NCBI RefSeq assembly: GCF_905147365.1
Contig: NC_056407.1
Span: 22,365,980-22,429,979, forward strand
DNA from: Aricia agestis
Lineage: Eukaryota; Arthropoda; Insecta; Lepidoptera; Lycaenidae
DNA length: 64,000 bases
Direction: 5' to 3'
Position 1 is the first letter of the stretch, and each line of letters begins with the position of its first letter. Below, in pieces: positions 61,501-64,000 of the stretch. The position numbers and the translations under genes are program-made. The notes beneath the pieces were generated by a model. It was not told the origin of the DNA and ran no database searches. It saw nothing but the letters and a program-made list of their open reading frames with translations.

Positions 61501-64000
61501 GCATCATCCGTCTTGTTTATGGCATATTGACAGATAATACACAGGCCATCTATCAGACAGAGAGCGATCACCGCATCATCCGTCTTGTTTATGGCATATT
61601 GACAGATAATACACAGGCCATCTATCAGACAGAGAGCGATCACCGCATCATCCGTCTTGTTTATGGCATATTGACAAATAATACACAGGCCATCTATCAG
61701 ACAGAGAGCGATCACCGCATCATCCGTCTTGTTTATGGCATATTGACAGATAATACACAGGCCATCTATCAGACAGAGAGCGATCACCGCATCATCCGTC
61801 TTGTTTATGGCATATTGACAGATAATACACAGGCCATCTATCAGACAGAGAGCGATCACCGCATCATCCGTCTTGTTTATGGCATATTGACAGATAATAC
61901 ACAGGCCATCTATCAGACAGAGAGCGATCACCGCATCATCCGTCTTGTTTATGGCATATTGACAGATAATACACAGGCCATCTATCAGACAGAGAGCGAT
62001 CACCGCATCATCCGTCTTGTTTATGGCATATTGACAGATAATACACAGGCCATCTATCAGACAGAGAGCGATCACCGCATCATCCGTCTTGTTTATGGCA
62101 TATTGACAGATAATACACAGGCCATCTATCAGACAGAGAGCGATCACCGCATCATCCGTCTTGTTTATGGCATATTGACAGATAATACACAGGCCATCTA
62201 TCAGACAGAGAGCGATCACCGCATCATCCGTCTTGTTTATGGCATATTGACAGATAATACACAGGCCATCTATCAGACAGAGAGCGATCACCGCATCATC
62301 CGTCTTGTTTATGGCATATTGACAGATAATACACAGGCCATCTATCAGACAGAGAGCGATCACCGCATCATCCGTCTTGTTTATGGCATATTGACAGATA
62401 ATACACAGGCCATCTATCAGACAGAGAGCGATCACCGCATGGCGCAAAACTGACCGCTTGAACGCTTGACCACAATCGATATTTTCACAACGACCGTTAT
62501 TTTCACACACTGGCTGCGTCGGAATTGCTCATGTGCTGACCGCTCGAACGTAGAATGCGAACGCAACGCTTGACCGCTCTCTGTCTGATAGGTCCCATAG
62601 TGAGAGAGTAGTCCCATAGGGCACGATACATCTACCTTGAAGTAGGCACTGTTGCAGCCTGAAATTGGGAGGTCACGAATAGCAGGCACAAAAGCTAATT
62701 ATGTCGAAATTAAAGATGTTCGTAGTTATTCCCTAGATCTGGGGAGGGTGTCATTAGATTTGGGGAGGGTGTCATGTCCTCTGTAACTCCCCCTTGAACA
62801 GTGCATCTCTTGACGCCCCTTACTATTTTTTTTTCACCCTGTTGCTTGTCCTGCCTACCTAGCATACGCCAACGAGATATCTCACTCTACATGTTTTCTC
62901 GATGTTTGATGGTTTGTCTCTTCATCTCTATTCACCCTAGCATGACAAACATTTTTTCTCGCGTAGATCTGTCATCGAAGTAACACATTTTTATAGAGTT
63001 TGGTCGAGATAATGTCGAGATTTTGACATTATGAATCGGGTAACTACTCGTCTCATAATGTCAAAATTTAATTATCTCGAGAGTGAGATATCTCGTTGGC
63101 GTATGCTAGGTAGGCTGATAAGCAAAAATCCACTTGACAGTCAGCCCCTTACTTATTAAAATGTTTGTTATGTTAAGAACTCTATTATGACTACAATGTT
63201 CTCAAAATATATTTTGAAAATATTAATATCTTTGTGCCGAGGACTGAGATGCTTTAGTATGGAACAGGATATTTTTGGCTTGCTATTAATTTAGGAATTT
63301 TATTGAACTCAAAAACTTTGATTCTATTGTGGTCGCCACTTGCCATTTCCAAAAATATATCAAAGCGAGAACCGACATTAGGAATATCTTCGCTAGAGTA
63401 ACTTGTACCTACTTGCCAGACACAAGGGTAACATAAGGGTACAAAGTTTGCAAAGTAATTTATATAATAATTATGATGCTAAAGTTAATTTATGTAAAAG
63501 GTCAGGTGGCAAGATTATAGTTAGAACATGATAGACACGACTGGCTGTATATAATATGTATACAGTTCGATTAGATGTAGTCTGTATACATAAATTATGT
63601 GCAGTTGCAAAGCAGATCATTCATAGTGAAATATGAAACTTCGGAGACCCGTGCTTTGGCACGAAAGAGCTGTCTTAGCCGAGTAAATTGTTTGGCATCA
63701 AAGGAACGTAGAGCAACGCTTACGTTATGTTTTCATTTTGATTTTTACCAAGAGATCATTAGGTTTTGTGTTGCCTATACGGTATACCTTATCTTTCGAA
63801 AGTCTAACCAATAATTATATATTATATATGGCGTATAACTATTTATTATTTAAGGTCCGTTTGTCGGCCATGTGAATTTTCTAATATAAAATGACAAAGA
63901 CAAACGTAAAAAATGTTTATTAGTAAGAAGATTAATTGTATAGTTAAAACTAATTCCACTTTACAGACTCTGATGTACCTGCGTCTGTTCGCTCACATCC
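22378..64000 (+). CDS. ABCG1-like: ABCG1/ABCG4-type ABC half-transporter, eight exons, 3' end outside the window
   Basis: Members of ABCG clade 1/4 are membrane half-transporters (cytosolic ATPase domain then six membrane spans) that work as dimers and in many animals move sterols or other lipids; the insect substrate is not known from this sequence. Exons 22378-22567, 36972-37089, 45974-46163, 48870-49194, 50803-50944, 51403-51593, 61045-61199 and 63967-64000 join in frame to give about 448 residues. Visible motifs: Walker A GPSGAGKST (86-94), Q-loop Gln132 in CYIMQDN, signature LSGGQ (187-191), Walker B IMFFDE (207-212), D-loop SGLD (215-218), H-loop His244 in CTIHQPS. All ATPase residues are intact. 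A low-complexity Asn/Asp-rich linker (about 322-385) precedes QFWVVLKRTLLFSRRDW, the start of the membrane domain. The start is ATG 22378; the in-frame upstream TTG is not a likely start. Exact orthologue not assigned. Confidence 0.93.
22893..23310 (+). repeat. Dispersed Helitron-associated repeat in intron 1
   Basis: ACAAATTAGTTTTTTTCCCC, TTTAAAACTACGCAACGG, GATGTCGTAAATCATTAC and GCGATGGTATATTATG recur in the same order at 60490-60990, and inverted at 12900-13699. It carries no coding. Confidence 0.65.
24056..24530 (+). repeat. Full-length member of the GGCCAAGTGCGAGTCGG repeat family
   Basis: 475 bp, from TCGGCCAAGTACGAGTCGG to GGGTACGGAACCCTAAAA. It carries AGGGTTCCGTTATCC near the start, GGAGACAGACAGACAACG near the end, and an internal CGTTTGTTGTATGGGAGCC block. 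It has SINE-like size and a terminal A-run, with partial inverted similarity between AGGGTTCCGTA and TACGGAACCCT. Eight or more copies or fragments lie in the window. Confidence 0.75.
25138..25638. repeat. Possible MITE in intron 1
   Basis: ACGTTAAGAGGATACACC at the left and GGAATCCTCTTAACGT at the right are near-perfect inverted ends. The interior has no other clear symmetry or coding. Confidence 0.45.
26432..26748 (-). repeat. SINE (main family) inside the fold-back element
   Basis: Poly-T start, GCAAACGAGCAAACGGGTCA, GGCCTTTTAAGAGGG, and the end GGCTCTCCCACGTA: a complete minus-strand copy. Confidence 0.85.
26768..27470. repeat. Minisatellite, about ten units of two lengths (~78 and ~55 bp)
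   Basis: Each unit has GCGCACACACTTGGGCACTA, AAATTACTCCTGCGTAAC and GTGCTCTTGTGTATT. Long units add GGCCTGGTTTCATTGAAACC; short units lack that block, e.g. near 26960-26985 and 27315-27335. Units differ by point changes, so the array is not very recent. Confidence 0.85.
28072..28290 (+). repeat. Helitron-derived fragment
   Basis: CTTACTAATATTATAAATGCG start, then TTCACGCTCAAACCGCTG, AGTCCCGGGAAAGGACATAG and GGTTCCCGCGCGATAAAC. Related inverted fragments are at 37758-37945 and 39930-40108. Confidence 0.6.
28478..28568. mobile_element. Small TTAA-type MITE (diverged copy)
   Basis: CACCTCGATCGTGGGAATC, GACAATAGATTTTCAATTG, right end GCAGGG before TTAA; the left flank is TTTA. Confidence 0.55.
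29225..29505. repeat. Inverted copy of the C-run/G-run repeat
   Basis: CTTCCCCCCCCGGATG, then AAAAATCTGATTTGCCCCCC and three CAGNNNCTGGGTAATTTGCC-like units ending GGGCACGCCCATG: the reverse complement of 18776-18990. Confidence 0.6.
29506..30820. other. Unique-looking intronic sequence
   Basis: AT-rich; no exon, RNA gene or recognised repeat. Several short frames, none with family similarity. Confidence 0.4.
30821..32112 (+). mobile_element. Complete mariner transposon, 1292 bp
   Basis: Terminal inverted repeats beginning CGAGGGCTGCTATTTATG match perfectly over 27 bp and are flanked by TA at 30819-30820 and 32113-32114. It encloses one uninterrupted transposase frame. Perfect ends and an open frame indicate a recent insertion, possibly still mobile. 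Confidence 0.95.
30995..32047 (+). CDS. Mariner transposase, 350 aa, apparently intact
   Basis: A cut-and-paste DDD transposase for TA target sites. From ATG 30995 (MDLTREHFRAM) it is 350 residues, the usual mariner length. An in-frame upstream TTG at 30956 is not needed. The N-terminal half carries the two helix-turn-helix DNA-binding regions (HFRAMIYYDFRRGLNQQQ about 7-24, and TYREIEASLGKSMTSIHKIL about 90-110). WIPHNLT corresponds to the family's WVPHEL linker motif. Catalytic residues are Asp160 (TGDESWIYA), Asp252 (HHDNASCH) and Asp287 (YSPDLAPND); 34 residues separate the last two, the DD34D mariner spacing. There are no frameshifts or stops. The gene is in ABCG intron 1, same strand. 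Subfamily not assigned. Confidence 0.93.
   Translation: MDLTREHFRAMIYYDFRRGLNQQQCFIQLTATFGDEEPSKTTVYHWYSEFNRGRSMLTDENKEGRQKTAVVPQNIDAVRELIMRDRHVTYREIEASLGKSMTSIHKILHEHLAVKKICSRWIPHNLTIDQKRARVDWCKKMIKKYNRGTSKAVYNIYTGDESWIYAYDPETKQQSTVWVFQDEPKPTKVTRAKSTLKQMVACFFGINGHVATVPLENRKTVNSEWYTTICLPEVFEEIRKDNRQRRIILHHDNASCHTSAETTQFLEGQKIELTGHPPYSPDLAPNDFFLFPHAKNKLRGQRFSSREEAVDAFKMHVLEIPQSEWKKCYENWFQRMQKCVDHRGEYFEKQ
32283..32320. repeat. Perfect 17-bp hairpin, TTTT loop
   Basis: AATCTTGAACCATGTCC, TTTT, GGACATGGTTCAAGATT. Confidence 0.8.
33372..33490. mobile_element. Harbinger-type MITE, 119 bp
   Basis: GGGCCTGTTTCACCACT and AGTGGTGAGACAGCCCC are flanked by TTA (33369-33371 and 33491-33493). A fragment of the same family begins near 28310 (TTAGCGCCTGTGTCACCACT). 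Confidence 0.75.
33734..33854. mobile_element. Harbinger-type MITE, 121 bp, first of an abutting pair
   Basis: Ends GGGCGTTTGTGCACTACACG and CGTGTAGTGCACAAACGCAC. About 41-bp arms run to CCGTCCGGCGTTC. TAA lies at 33731-33733 and 33855-33857. Confidence 0.8.
33858..34498. mobile_element. Harbinger-type MITE, 641 bp, second of the pair
   Basis: Same terminal repeat as its neighbour (GGGCGTTTGTGCACTACACG ... AACGCCC), with TAA at 33855-33857 and 34499-34501. The TAA between the two elements is shared. The core is AT-rich and non-coding. Confidence 0.75.
34833..34998. mobile_element. hAT MITE, 166 bp, exact 8-bp target duplication
   Basis: CAGGGCCCCCG and CGGGGGCCCTG ends are flanked on both sides by AATGGCTC (34825-34832 and 34999-35006). 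The interior repeats TTGGCGCCCCT three or more times. Confidence 0.9.
35165..35500 (+). repeat. SINE (main family), full-length
   Basis: From TACGTGGGAGAGCCATGC to a nine-A tail after CCCCCTTATTTCAT. All modules are present. Confidence 0.88.
35998..36286. repeat. Inverted-repeat element
   Basis: CAACTCACATAAAATTG...ATAATTGTTATTATTTAAAT at the left is mirrored by ATTTAAATAATAACAATTAT...TTTGTGAGTTG at the right. About 45-bp arms around a 190-bp core. Confidence 0.7.
36972..37089 (+). CDS. ABCG1-like: ABCG exon 2 (Walker A)
   Basis: The acceptor TTTTCCTCAG and donor GTAAGT bound residues 64-102, including ELTAIMGPSGAGKSTLLNIL. GC-rich codon use contrasts with the AT-rich introns. Confidence 0.95.
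37758..37945 (-). repeat. Helitron-derived fragment
   Basis: CTAGTAGATGACGCCCGCAAC, CTCGCGGGAACCGTAC and CTTTTCCCGGGACTCAAA are the reverse complement of 28072-28290. Confidence 0.6.
37946..38205 (-). repeat. SINE-like repeat, variant form
   Basis: T-run, AAACGAGCAAACGGGTCACC, GCCGGCCTTTTAAGTGGG, AATACGCTCTATTCTTGAAG, ending GTGCGCGCGGCAGAAAG. Same variant as 1655-1925. Confidence 0.6.
38995..39141. repeat. Inverted-repeat element (MITE-like), 147 bp
   Basis: CCCCTTACTAATAAACG..TTTGAATAGTTATACAGTGT is mirrored by ACACTGTATAACTATTCAAA..GGTTTATTAGTAAGGGG around a 45-bp core. Confidence 0.7.
39930..40108 (-). repeat. Helitron-derived fragment
   Basis: GATGACGCTCGCATGAGTCG through CTTTTCCCGGGACTCAAA to GCATTTATAATAGTAGTA. 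Diverged relative of 28072-28290. Confidence 0.5.
40310..40925. repeat. Local ~190-bp tandem duplication, second copy split by a Helitron
   Basis: GATATTTCCTCATT(T/C)ACCC through GAGAAGTTACAACC to ATGTTGTAAAAAAATCTTG occurs at about 40316-40492 and again at about 40517-40915. The second copy carries the Helitron at 40596-40830. Confidence 0.75.
40596..40830 (+). mobile_element. Mini-Helitron, 235 bp
   Basis: Starts TCTATATATAGTTATAAAAC after A. Ends GAAGCCGCGGGCAAAAGCTCG before T, with CTCG where CTAG is usual. The sibling copy of the flanking duplication lacks it. Confidence 0.75.
41749..41972. mobile_element. Harbinger-type MITE, 224 bp
   Basis: AGGAGTGAGCACACTGAGAC and GTCTCAGTGTGCTCACTCCT are exact inverted ends, flanked by TAA (41746-41748 and 41973-41975). 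The arms continue into ATCGCAAAAATCCGCCTCCA. A frame on the minus strand is non-genic. Confidence 0.85.
41976..43246. other. Unique-looking intronic sequence
   Basis: Mixed composition; no exon, RNA gene or recognised repeat seen. Confidence 0.4.
43259..43296. repeat. Perfect 17-bp hairpin
   Basis: TAACAAAGTTAACACTT, CTAA, AAGTGTTAACTTTGTTA. Confidence 0.8.
43813..44134 (-). repeat. SINE (main family), near full-length
   Basis: T-run, GCAAACGAGCAAACGGGTCA, GGCCTTTTAAGAGGGAATAG, ends GGCTCTCCCGCGTA. Confidence 0.85.
45200..45653 (-). mobile_element. Helitron (family of 3943-5954), uninterrupted
   Basis: CTAG end at 45200-45203 with the adjacent stem GGTCGAAATTCGACC; TC start at 45652-45653 (TCTATATATTAATACGTGAG on the minus strand). 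Its CACACACTAGGAAAAATGAC stretch is the unoccupied site of the LINE at 4141. Confidence 0.8.
45714..45894. mobile_element. Short MITE related to the 72-bp array element
   Basis: GGACCTATCAGACAGAGAGC and its reverse complement GCTCTCTGTCTGATAGG form the ends, and GCGGTCACGCGTT is mirrored by AACGCGTGACCGC. TTA precedes GGGACC on the left and follows GATAGG on the right. It is the single-copy form of the repeat expanded at 61259-62593. Confidence 0.7.
45974..46163 (+). CDS. ABCG1-like: ABCG exon 3 (Q-loop)
   Basis: Acceptor TTGTTGCCAG, donor GTGAGT. Residues 103-166, with SCYIMQDNQLHGNLTVEEAM containing the Q-loop. Ends at phase 0 after DKEEV. Confidence 0.95.
46180..46829. mobile_element. Long-inverted-repeat MITE at the start of intron 3
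   Basis: TGTCGCAGTCCACTGG, TTAAAATAGCCGGTCAATC and CAAACAGCTAGCCCTTT at the left are mirrored by AAAGGGCTAGCTGTTTG, GATTGAACGGCTATTTTAA and GGCTGCGACA at the right. It starts about 17 bp after the exon 3 donor. No coding. Confidence 0.7.
47039..47104. repeat. Perfect 30-bp hairpin, 6-nt loop
   Basis: Arms 47039-47068 (TTCATTACTTTTTCTCTC...) and 47075-47104 (...GAGAGAAAAAGTAATGAA) are exact complements around GGCCGC. Confidence 0.88.
47268..48409 (-). mobile_element. Lep1-like Helitron, interrupted
   Basis: CTAG at 47268-47271, CCCGCGACTTCGTCCGCG beside it, and TCTATACTAATATTATAAAT (minus strand) at the other end next to a CTGT-type tract. Outside the insertion at 47396-47945 it matches the complete copy at 13700-14325. 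Confidence 0.85.
47396..47945. mobile_element. Short DNA transposon rich in CCTCTTCCTCATCCG repeats, inserted in Lep1
   Basis: Inverted ends TAGGGTTGCTGAGGA and TCCTCAACAACCCTA. AGTGT lies at 47391-47395 and 47946-47950, and the unoccupied Lep1 copy has one AGTGT there. The left end and 47805-47940 are degenerate CCTCTTCCTCATCCGC tandem repeats. Family not assigned (hAT-like ends but a 5-bp duplication). Confidence 0.65.
48870..49194 (+). CDS. ABCG1-like: ABCG exon 4 (signature, Walker B, H-loop)
   Basis: Acceptor TTTCTTTCTCAG, donor GTAAGT (phase 1). Residues 167-274 with NLSGGQKKRLSIALELVNNP, MFFDEPTSGLDSSS and IICTIHQPSARLFEMF. The most conserved exon of the gene. Confidence 0.97.
49195..49920. 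other. Intron 4, proximal part
   Basis: AT-rich, non-coding; a small hairpin GTACTTCGCGCAGACC / AGGTCTGCTCGAAGTAC near 49820-49857 with one mismatch. Nothing else recognised. Confidence 0.4.
49921..50206. mobile_element. Harbinger-type MITE, 286 bp
   Basis: AGGTGCTCCC..., inverted at GGAGCACGTAGCACCT, flanked by TAA (49918-49920 and 50207-50209). The interior repeats CATTCGACTTTGAGC and TAATGCTCG(A/G)CTCT motifs in both orientations. Confidence 0.7.
50803..50944 (+). CDS. ABCG1-like: ABCG exon 5
   Basis: Acceptor CTCAATTTCCAG, donor GTGAGT (phase 2). Residues 275-321: VEWLGSLKLQCPSYHNPASF followed by IIEVSCGEYGDN, the conserved end of the ABCG1/4 ATPase domain. Confidence 0.95.
50945..51402. 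other. Intron 5 (458 bp)
   Basis: The shortest ABCG intron seen. It ends in a CT-rich polypyrimidine tract before CCCAG. Includes a diverged AAGCCTATACTATCCCTTGC stretch; no element recognised. Confidence 0.5.
51403..51593 (+). CDS. ABCG1-like: ABCG exon 6 (low-complexity linker)
   Basis: Acceptor CTCTCCCAG, donor GTGAGA (phase 1). Residues 322-385, rich in Asn, Asp, Lys and Gly (NQPEYNNKSD, KNDAANVRDKDGES, NGTNGLQNG). It is the variable linker between the ATPase and membrane domains. Strongly GC-biased. Confidence 0.92.
51731..51786. repeat. Perfect 24-bp hairpin, 8-nt loop
   Basis: Arms 51731-51754 (AAAACACGAATCAACAATAC...) and 51763-51786 (...GTATTGTTGATTCGTGTTTT) around TCCTCTTT, 138 bp after the exon 6 donor. 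Confidence 0.88.
52996..53718 (+). pseudogene. Reverse transcriptase fragment of the LINE
   Basis: Contains PQGSVLGCILFLLYINDLPK (starting just before the frame's first ATG-like codon), the catalytic FADDISIQF box, LEINYSKTKTIEF, FNLLGINIDTHINW and the LQKKCIRIIAQIK region: Jockey/CR1-like order. It ends in a stop near 53718, just before the SINE at 53760. The upstream endonuclease is absent, so the copy is dead. Confidence 0.85.
53760..54070 (+). repeat. SINE (main family) inside the LINE
   Basis: TACGTGGGAGAGCCATGC to TCGTTTGCCCCCTTCTTTAA. LINE-type sequence resumes after it (CCGTCAAAATTTACAATAA). The poly-A tail is short. Confidence 0.85.
54533..55026 (-). mobile_element. Helitron (family of 3943-5954), uninterrupted
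   Basis: CTAG at 54533-54536, stem GGTCGAAATTCGACC, TC start at 55025-55026. It retains the AACTCTTGTCTCTGGGACTC segment missing from the 45200 copy. Confidence 0.8.
55648..56860. mobile_element. Possible diverged hAT-type element with subterminal inverted repeats
   Basis: CAGGGGTCCCCAATTAG at 55648 resembles hAT ends. AGCTATTGACC...ATGATTGGTCTCGCGCGC at 55831-55866 is mirrored by GCGCGAGACCAATCATTCAT...AGCTATTGAC at about 56814-56848. The right terminus was not found. Confidence 0.45.
56388..56462 (-). repeat. tRNA-like segment (probable SINE head or tRNA relic)
   Basis: On the minus strand GGTAGCTGGTTCGAATCCCG contains a textbook Pol III B box (GGTTCGAATCC). GTGGATGAGCGCATTAAAAT upstream could be a degenerate A box. 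No complete cloverleaf was built. Confidence 0.4.
56935..57256 (-). repeat. SINE (main family), slightly 5'-truncated
   Basis: T-run, GCAAACGAGCAAACGGGTCA, ends GGCCCATTCGTGCAGAATCA, short of the usual CTCTCCCACGTA. Confidence 0.85.
57438..58984. repeat. Tandem array, 45-bp unit, about 34 copies
   Basis: Unit: GACACAATATAGATAGTC + TATTGTG(C/T)CTCG + TTCACCGGTGAGC(G/A)T. It contains two dyads, ACACAATA/TATTGTGT and TCACCGGTGA. Copies are almost identical; the main variation is C/T in TGTGCCTCG and G/A after GAGC. Forty-five is divisible by three, so a 529-codon minus-strand frame with a 15-residue repeat appears; it is not a gene. Confidence 0.95.
58985..59156. mobile_element. Probable solo LTR, 172 bp, inserted in the array
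   Basis: Begins TGTGGCGGTACCCAC and ends CGCCATATCCCACA (TG...CA termini). It is flanked by TAGT at 58981-58984 and 59157-59160; the array unit has a single TAGT at that point. It contains GGTATATATACGAC, a possible TATA element. Alternative: a small terminal-repeat element. Family not assigned. Confidence 0.65.
59208..60489. other. Intronic sequence with short diverged repeats
   Basis: ATAATCCGACCAAATA occurs twice near 60013-60078 and, as ATCCCGACCAAATGACG, near 60455. AATCAGGGAAACCACATTAT (59991) is partly mirrored by CCTGATAGTGTGGTTCACC (60258). No coding is recognised. Confidence 0.4.
60490..60990 (+). repeat. Helitron-associated repeat with internal inverted repeat
   Basis: Copy of 22893-23310: ACAAAGTCGCTTTTTTTCCC, CTACGCAACGGATTTTGATG, GATGTCGTAAATAATTAAAT, CCGCGATGGTATAAGTC. 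It differs by the perfect 23-bp palindrome at 60688-60735. Confidence 0.65.
60688..60735. repeat. Perfect 23-bp hairpin, 2-nt loop
   Basis: GTGTTTCTCCACTATTTAAT(GAA), TG, then its exact complement. AACCTAAAC and GTTTAGGTT extend the symmetry outwards with gaps. Confidence 0.88.
61045..61199 (+). CDS. ABCG1-like: ABCG exon 7
   Basis: Acceptor CCAATTTTCCAG. Residues 386-437, GDLVVQMDTEKQDNASVALL ... ELTQFWVVLKRTLLFSRRDW, the elbow helix before the first membrane span. The donor is GTACGA, weaker than the others (GTACGA instead of GTAAGT). Phase 0 to exon 8. Confidence 0.93.
61209..62440. repeat. Tandem array, 72-bp unit, about 16 copies
   Basis: Unit: CTATCAGACAGAGAGCGATC, ACCGCATCATCCGTCTTG, TTTATGGCATATTGACAG, ATAATACACAGGCCAT. 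Units from about 61333 are nearly identical; the first two (61209-61332) are diverged. Seventy-two is a multiple of three, so long frames run through on both strands (24-residue repeats); they are not genes. It begins ~9 bp inside intron 7. Confidence 0.95.
61259..62593. mobile_element. MITE hosting the 72-bp array
   Basis: Left GGATCTATAAGACAGAGAGC, right GCTCTCTGTCTGATAGGTCC; CATAG occurs just outside both ends. The right part (62440-62593) has CGCAAAACTGACCGCTTGAA as in the single-copy element at 45714-45894. Confidence 0.65.
62853..63115. repeat. Inverted-repeat element with perfect 36-bp arms
   Basis: Arms 62853-62888 (GCCTACCTAGCATACGCC...) and 63080-63115 (...GGCGTATGCTAGGTAGGC) match exactly. 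An inner pair, TTTTGACATTATGA and TCATAATGTCAAAA, lies near 63022 and 63052. No coding; MITE-like. Confidence 0.8.
63116..63966. other. Distal part of intron 7
   Basis: AT-rich, unique-looking. A CGTGCTTTGGCACGAAAGAGC stretch near 63648 is a diverged SINE trace. Ends in TTCCACTTTACAG before exon 8. Confidence 0.4.
63967..64000 (+). CDS. ABCG1-like: ABCG exon 8 (cut by the window end)
   Basis: The acceptor TTTACAG is followed in frame by TLMYLRLFAHI, the start of the first membrane segment after RDW of exon 7. The remaining membrane domain is outside the window. Confidence 0.88.

Noticed and set aside
60942..62510. 522-codon minus-strand frame with 24-residue repeats
   Set aside because: Same effect from the 72-bp array. 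It also runs antisense through ABCG exon 7, which has clear plus-strand coding.

Overview
The window is nuclear DNA of an insect, almost certainly a moth or butterfly. It is AT-rich and intron-rich with canonical GT-AG splice sites. It is crowded with Lepidoptera-type repeats: Lep1-like Helitrons with a CTGT-repeat 5' end and an ...AGCTAG/T 3' end, a G/C-rich poly-A SINE present in about ten copies, mariner, piggyBac-, hAT- and Harbinger-type short elements, and 5'-truncated LINEs. There are no operons or other prokaryotic features. Most long open frames come from repeats.

Only two host genes can be supported, arranged head to head. (1) On the minus strand, 1343-6980, five exons encode most of an EI24 (etoposide-induced 2.4) homologue; its 3' end lies beyond the left edge. 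(2) On the plus strand, 22378-64000, eight exons encode the first ~448 residues of an ABCG1/ABCG4-type half-transporter: the whole nucleotide-binding domain, the linker and the start of the membrane domain. Its remaining exons lie beyond the right edge. I assembled both by reading splice sites, and the phases agree at every junction (ABCG exon sizes 190, 118, 190, 325, 142, 191, 155, >34). The first ATGs are about 15.4 kb apart. The two genes show no functional link beyond being neighbours.

Layout. 1-7000: EI24, whose second intron holds a three-level transposon nest (LINE inside Helitron inside hAT-type element, each step with its own target-site evidence). 7000-22100: intergenic repeats, including a ~3.3 kb inverted duplication, nested Helitron/SINE blocks, a ~1 kb TTAA-flanked element and a GC-rich palindrome. 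22100-22377: ABCG upstream region. 22568-36971 (intron 1): a fold-back element carrying a minisatellite, an apparently intact mariner with full transposase, and many MITEs. 37090-45973 (intron 2): MITEs, Helitrons, a SINE. 46164-48869 (intron 3): a long inverted-repeat element and a Helitron split by another transposon. 51594-61044 (intron 6): a LINE interrupted by a SINE, and a 45-bp x ~34 tandem array inside a short TTAA-flanked element, itself cut by a probable solo LTR. 61200-63966 (intron 7): a 72-bp x ~16 tandem array starting about 9 bp after a splice donor.

The most striking pattern is that three unrelated tandem arrays in this one window (26768-27470, 57438-58984, 61209-62440) each lie in or at the edge of a palindromic transposon. 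Short single copies of two of these elements elsewhere in the window show the unexpanded state. The long frames across the 45-bp and 72-bp arrays exist because both periods are multiples of three; they are not genes.
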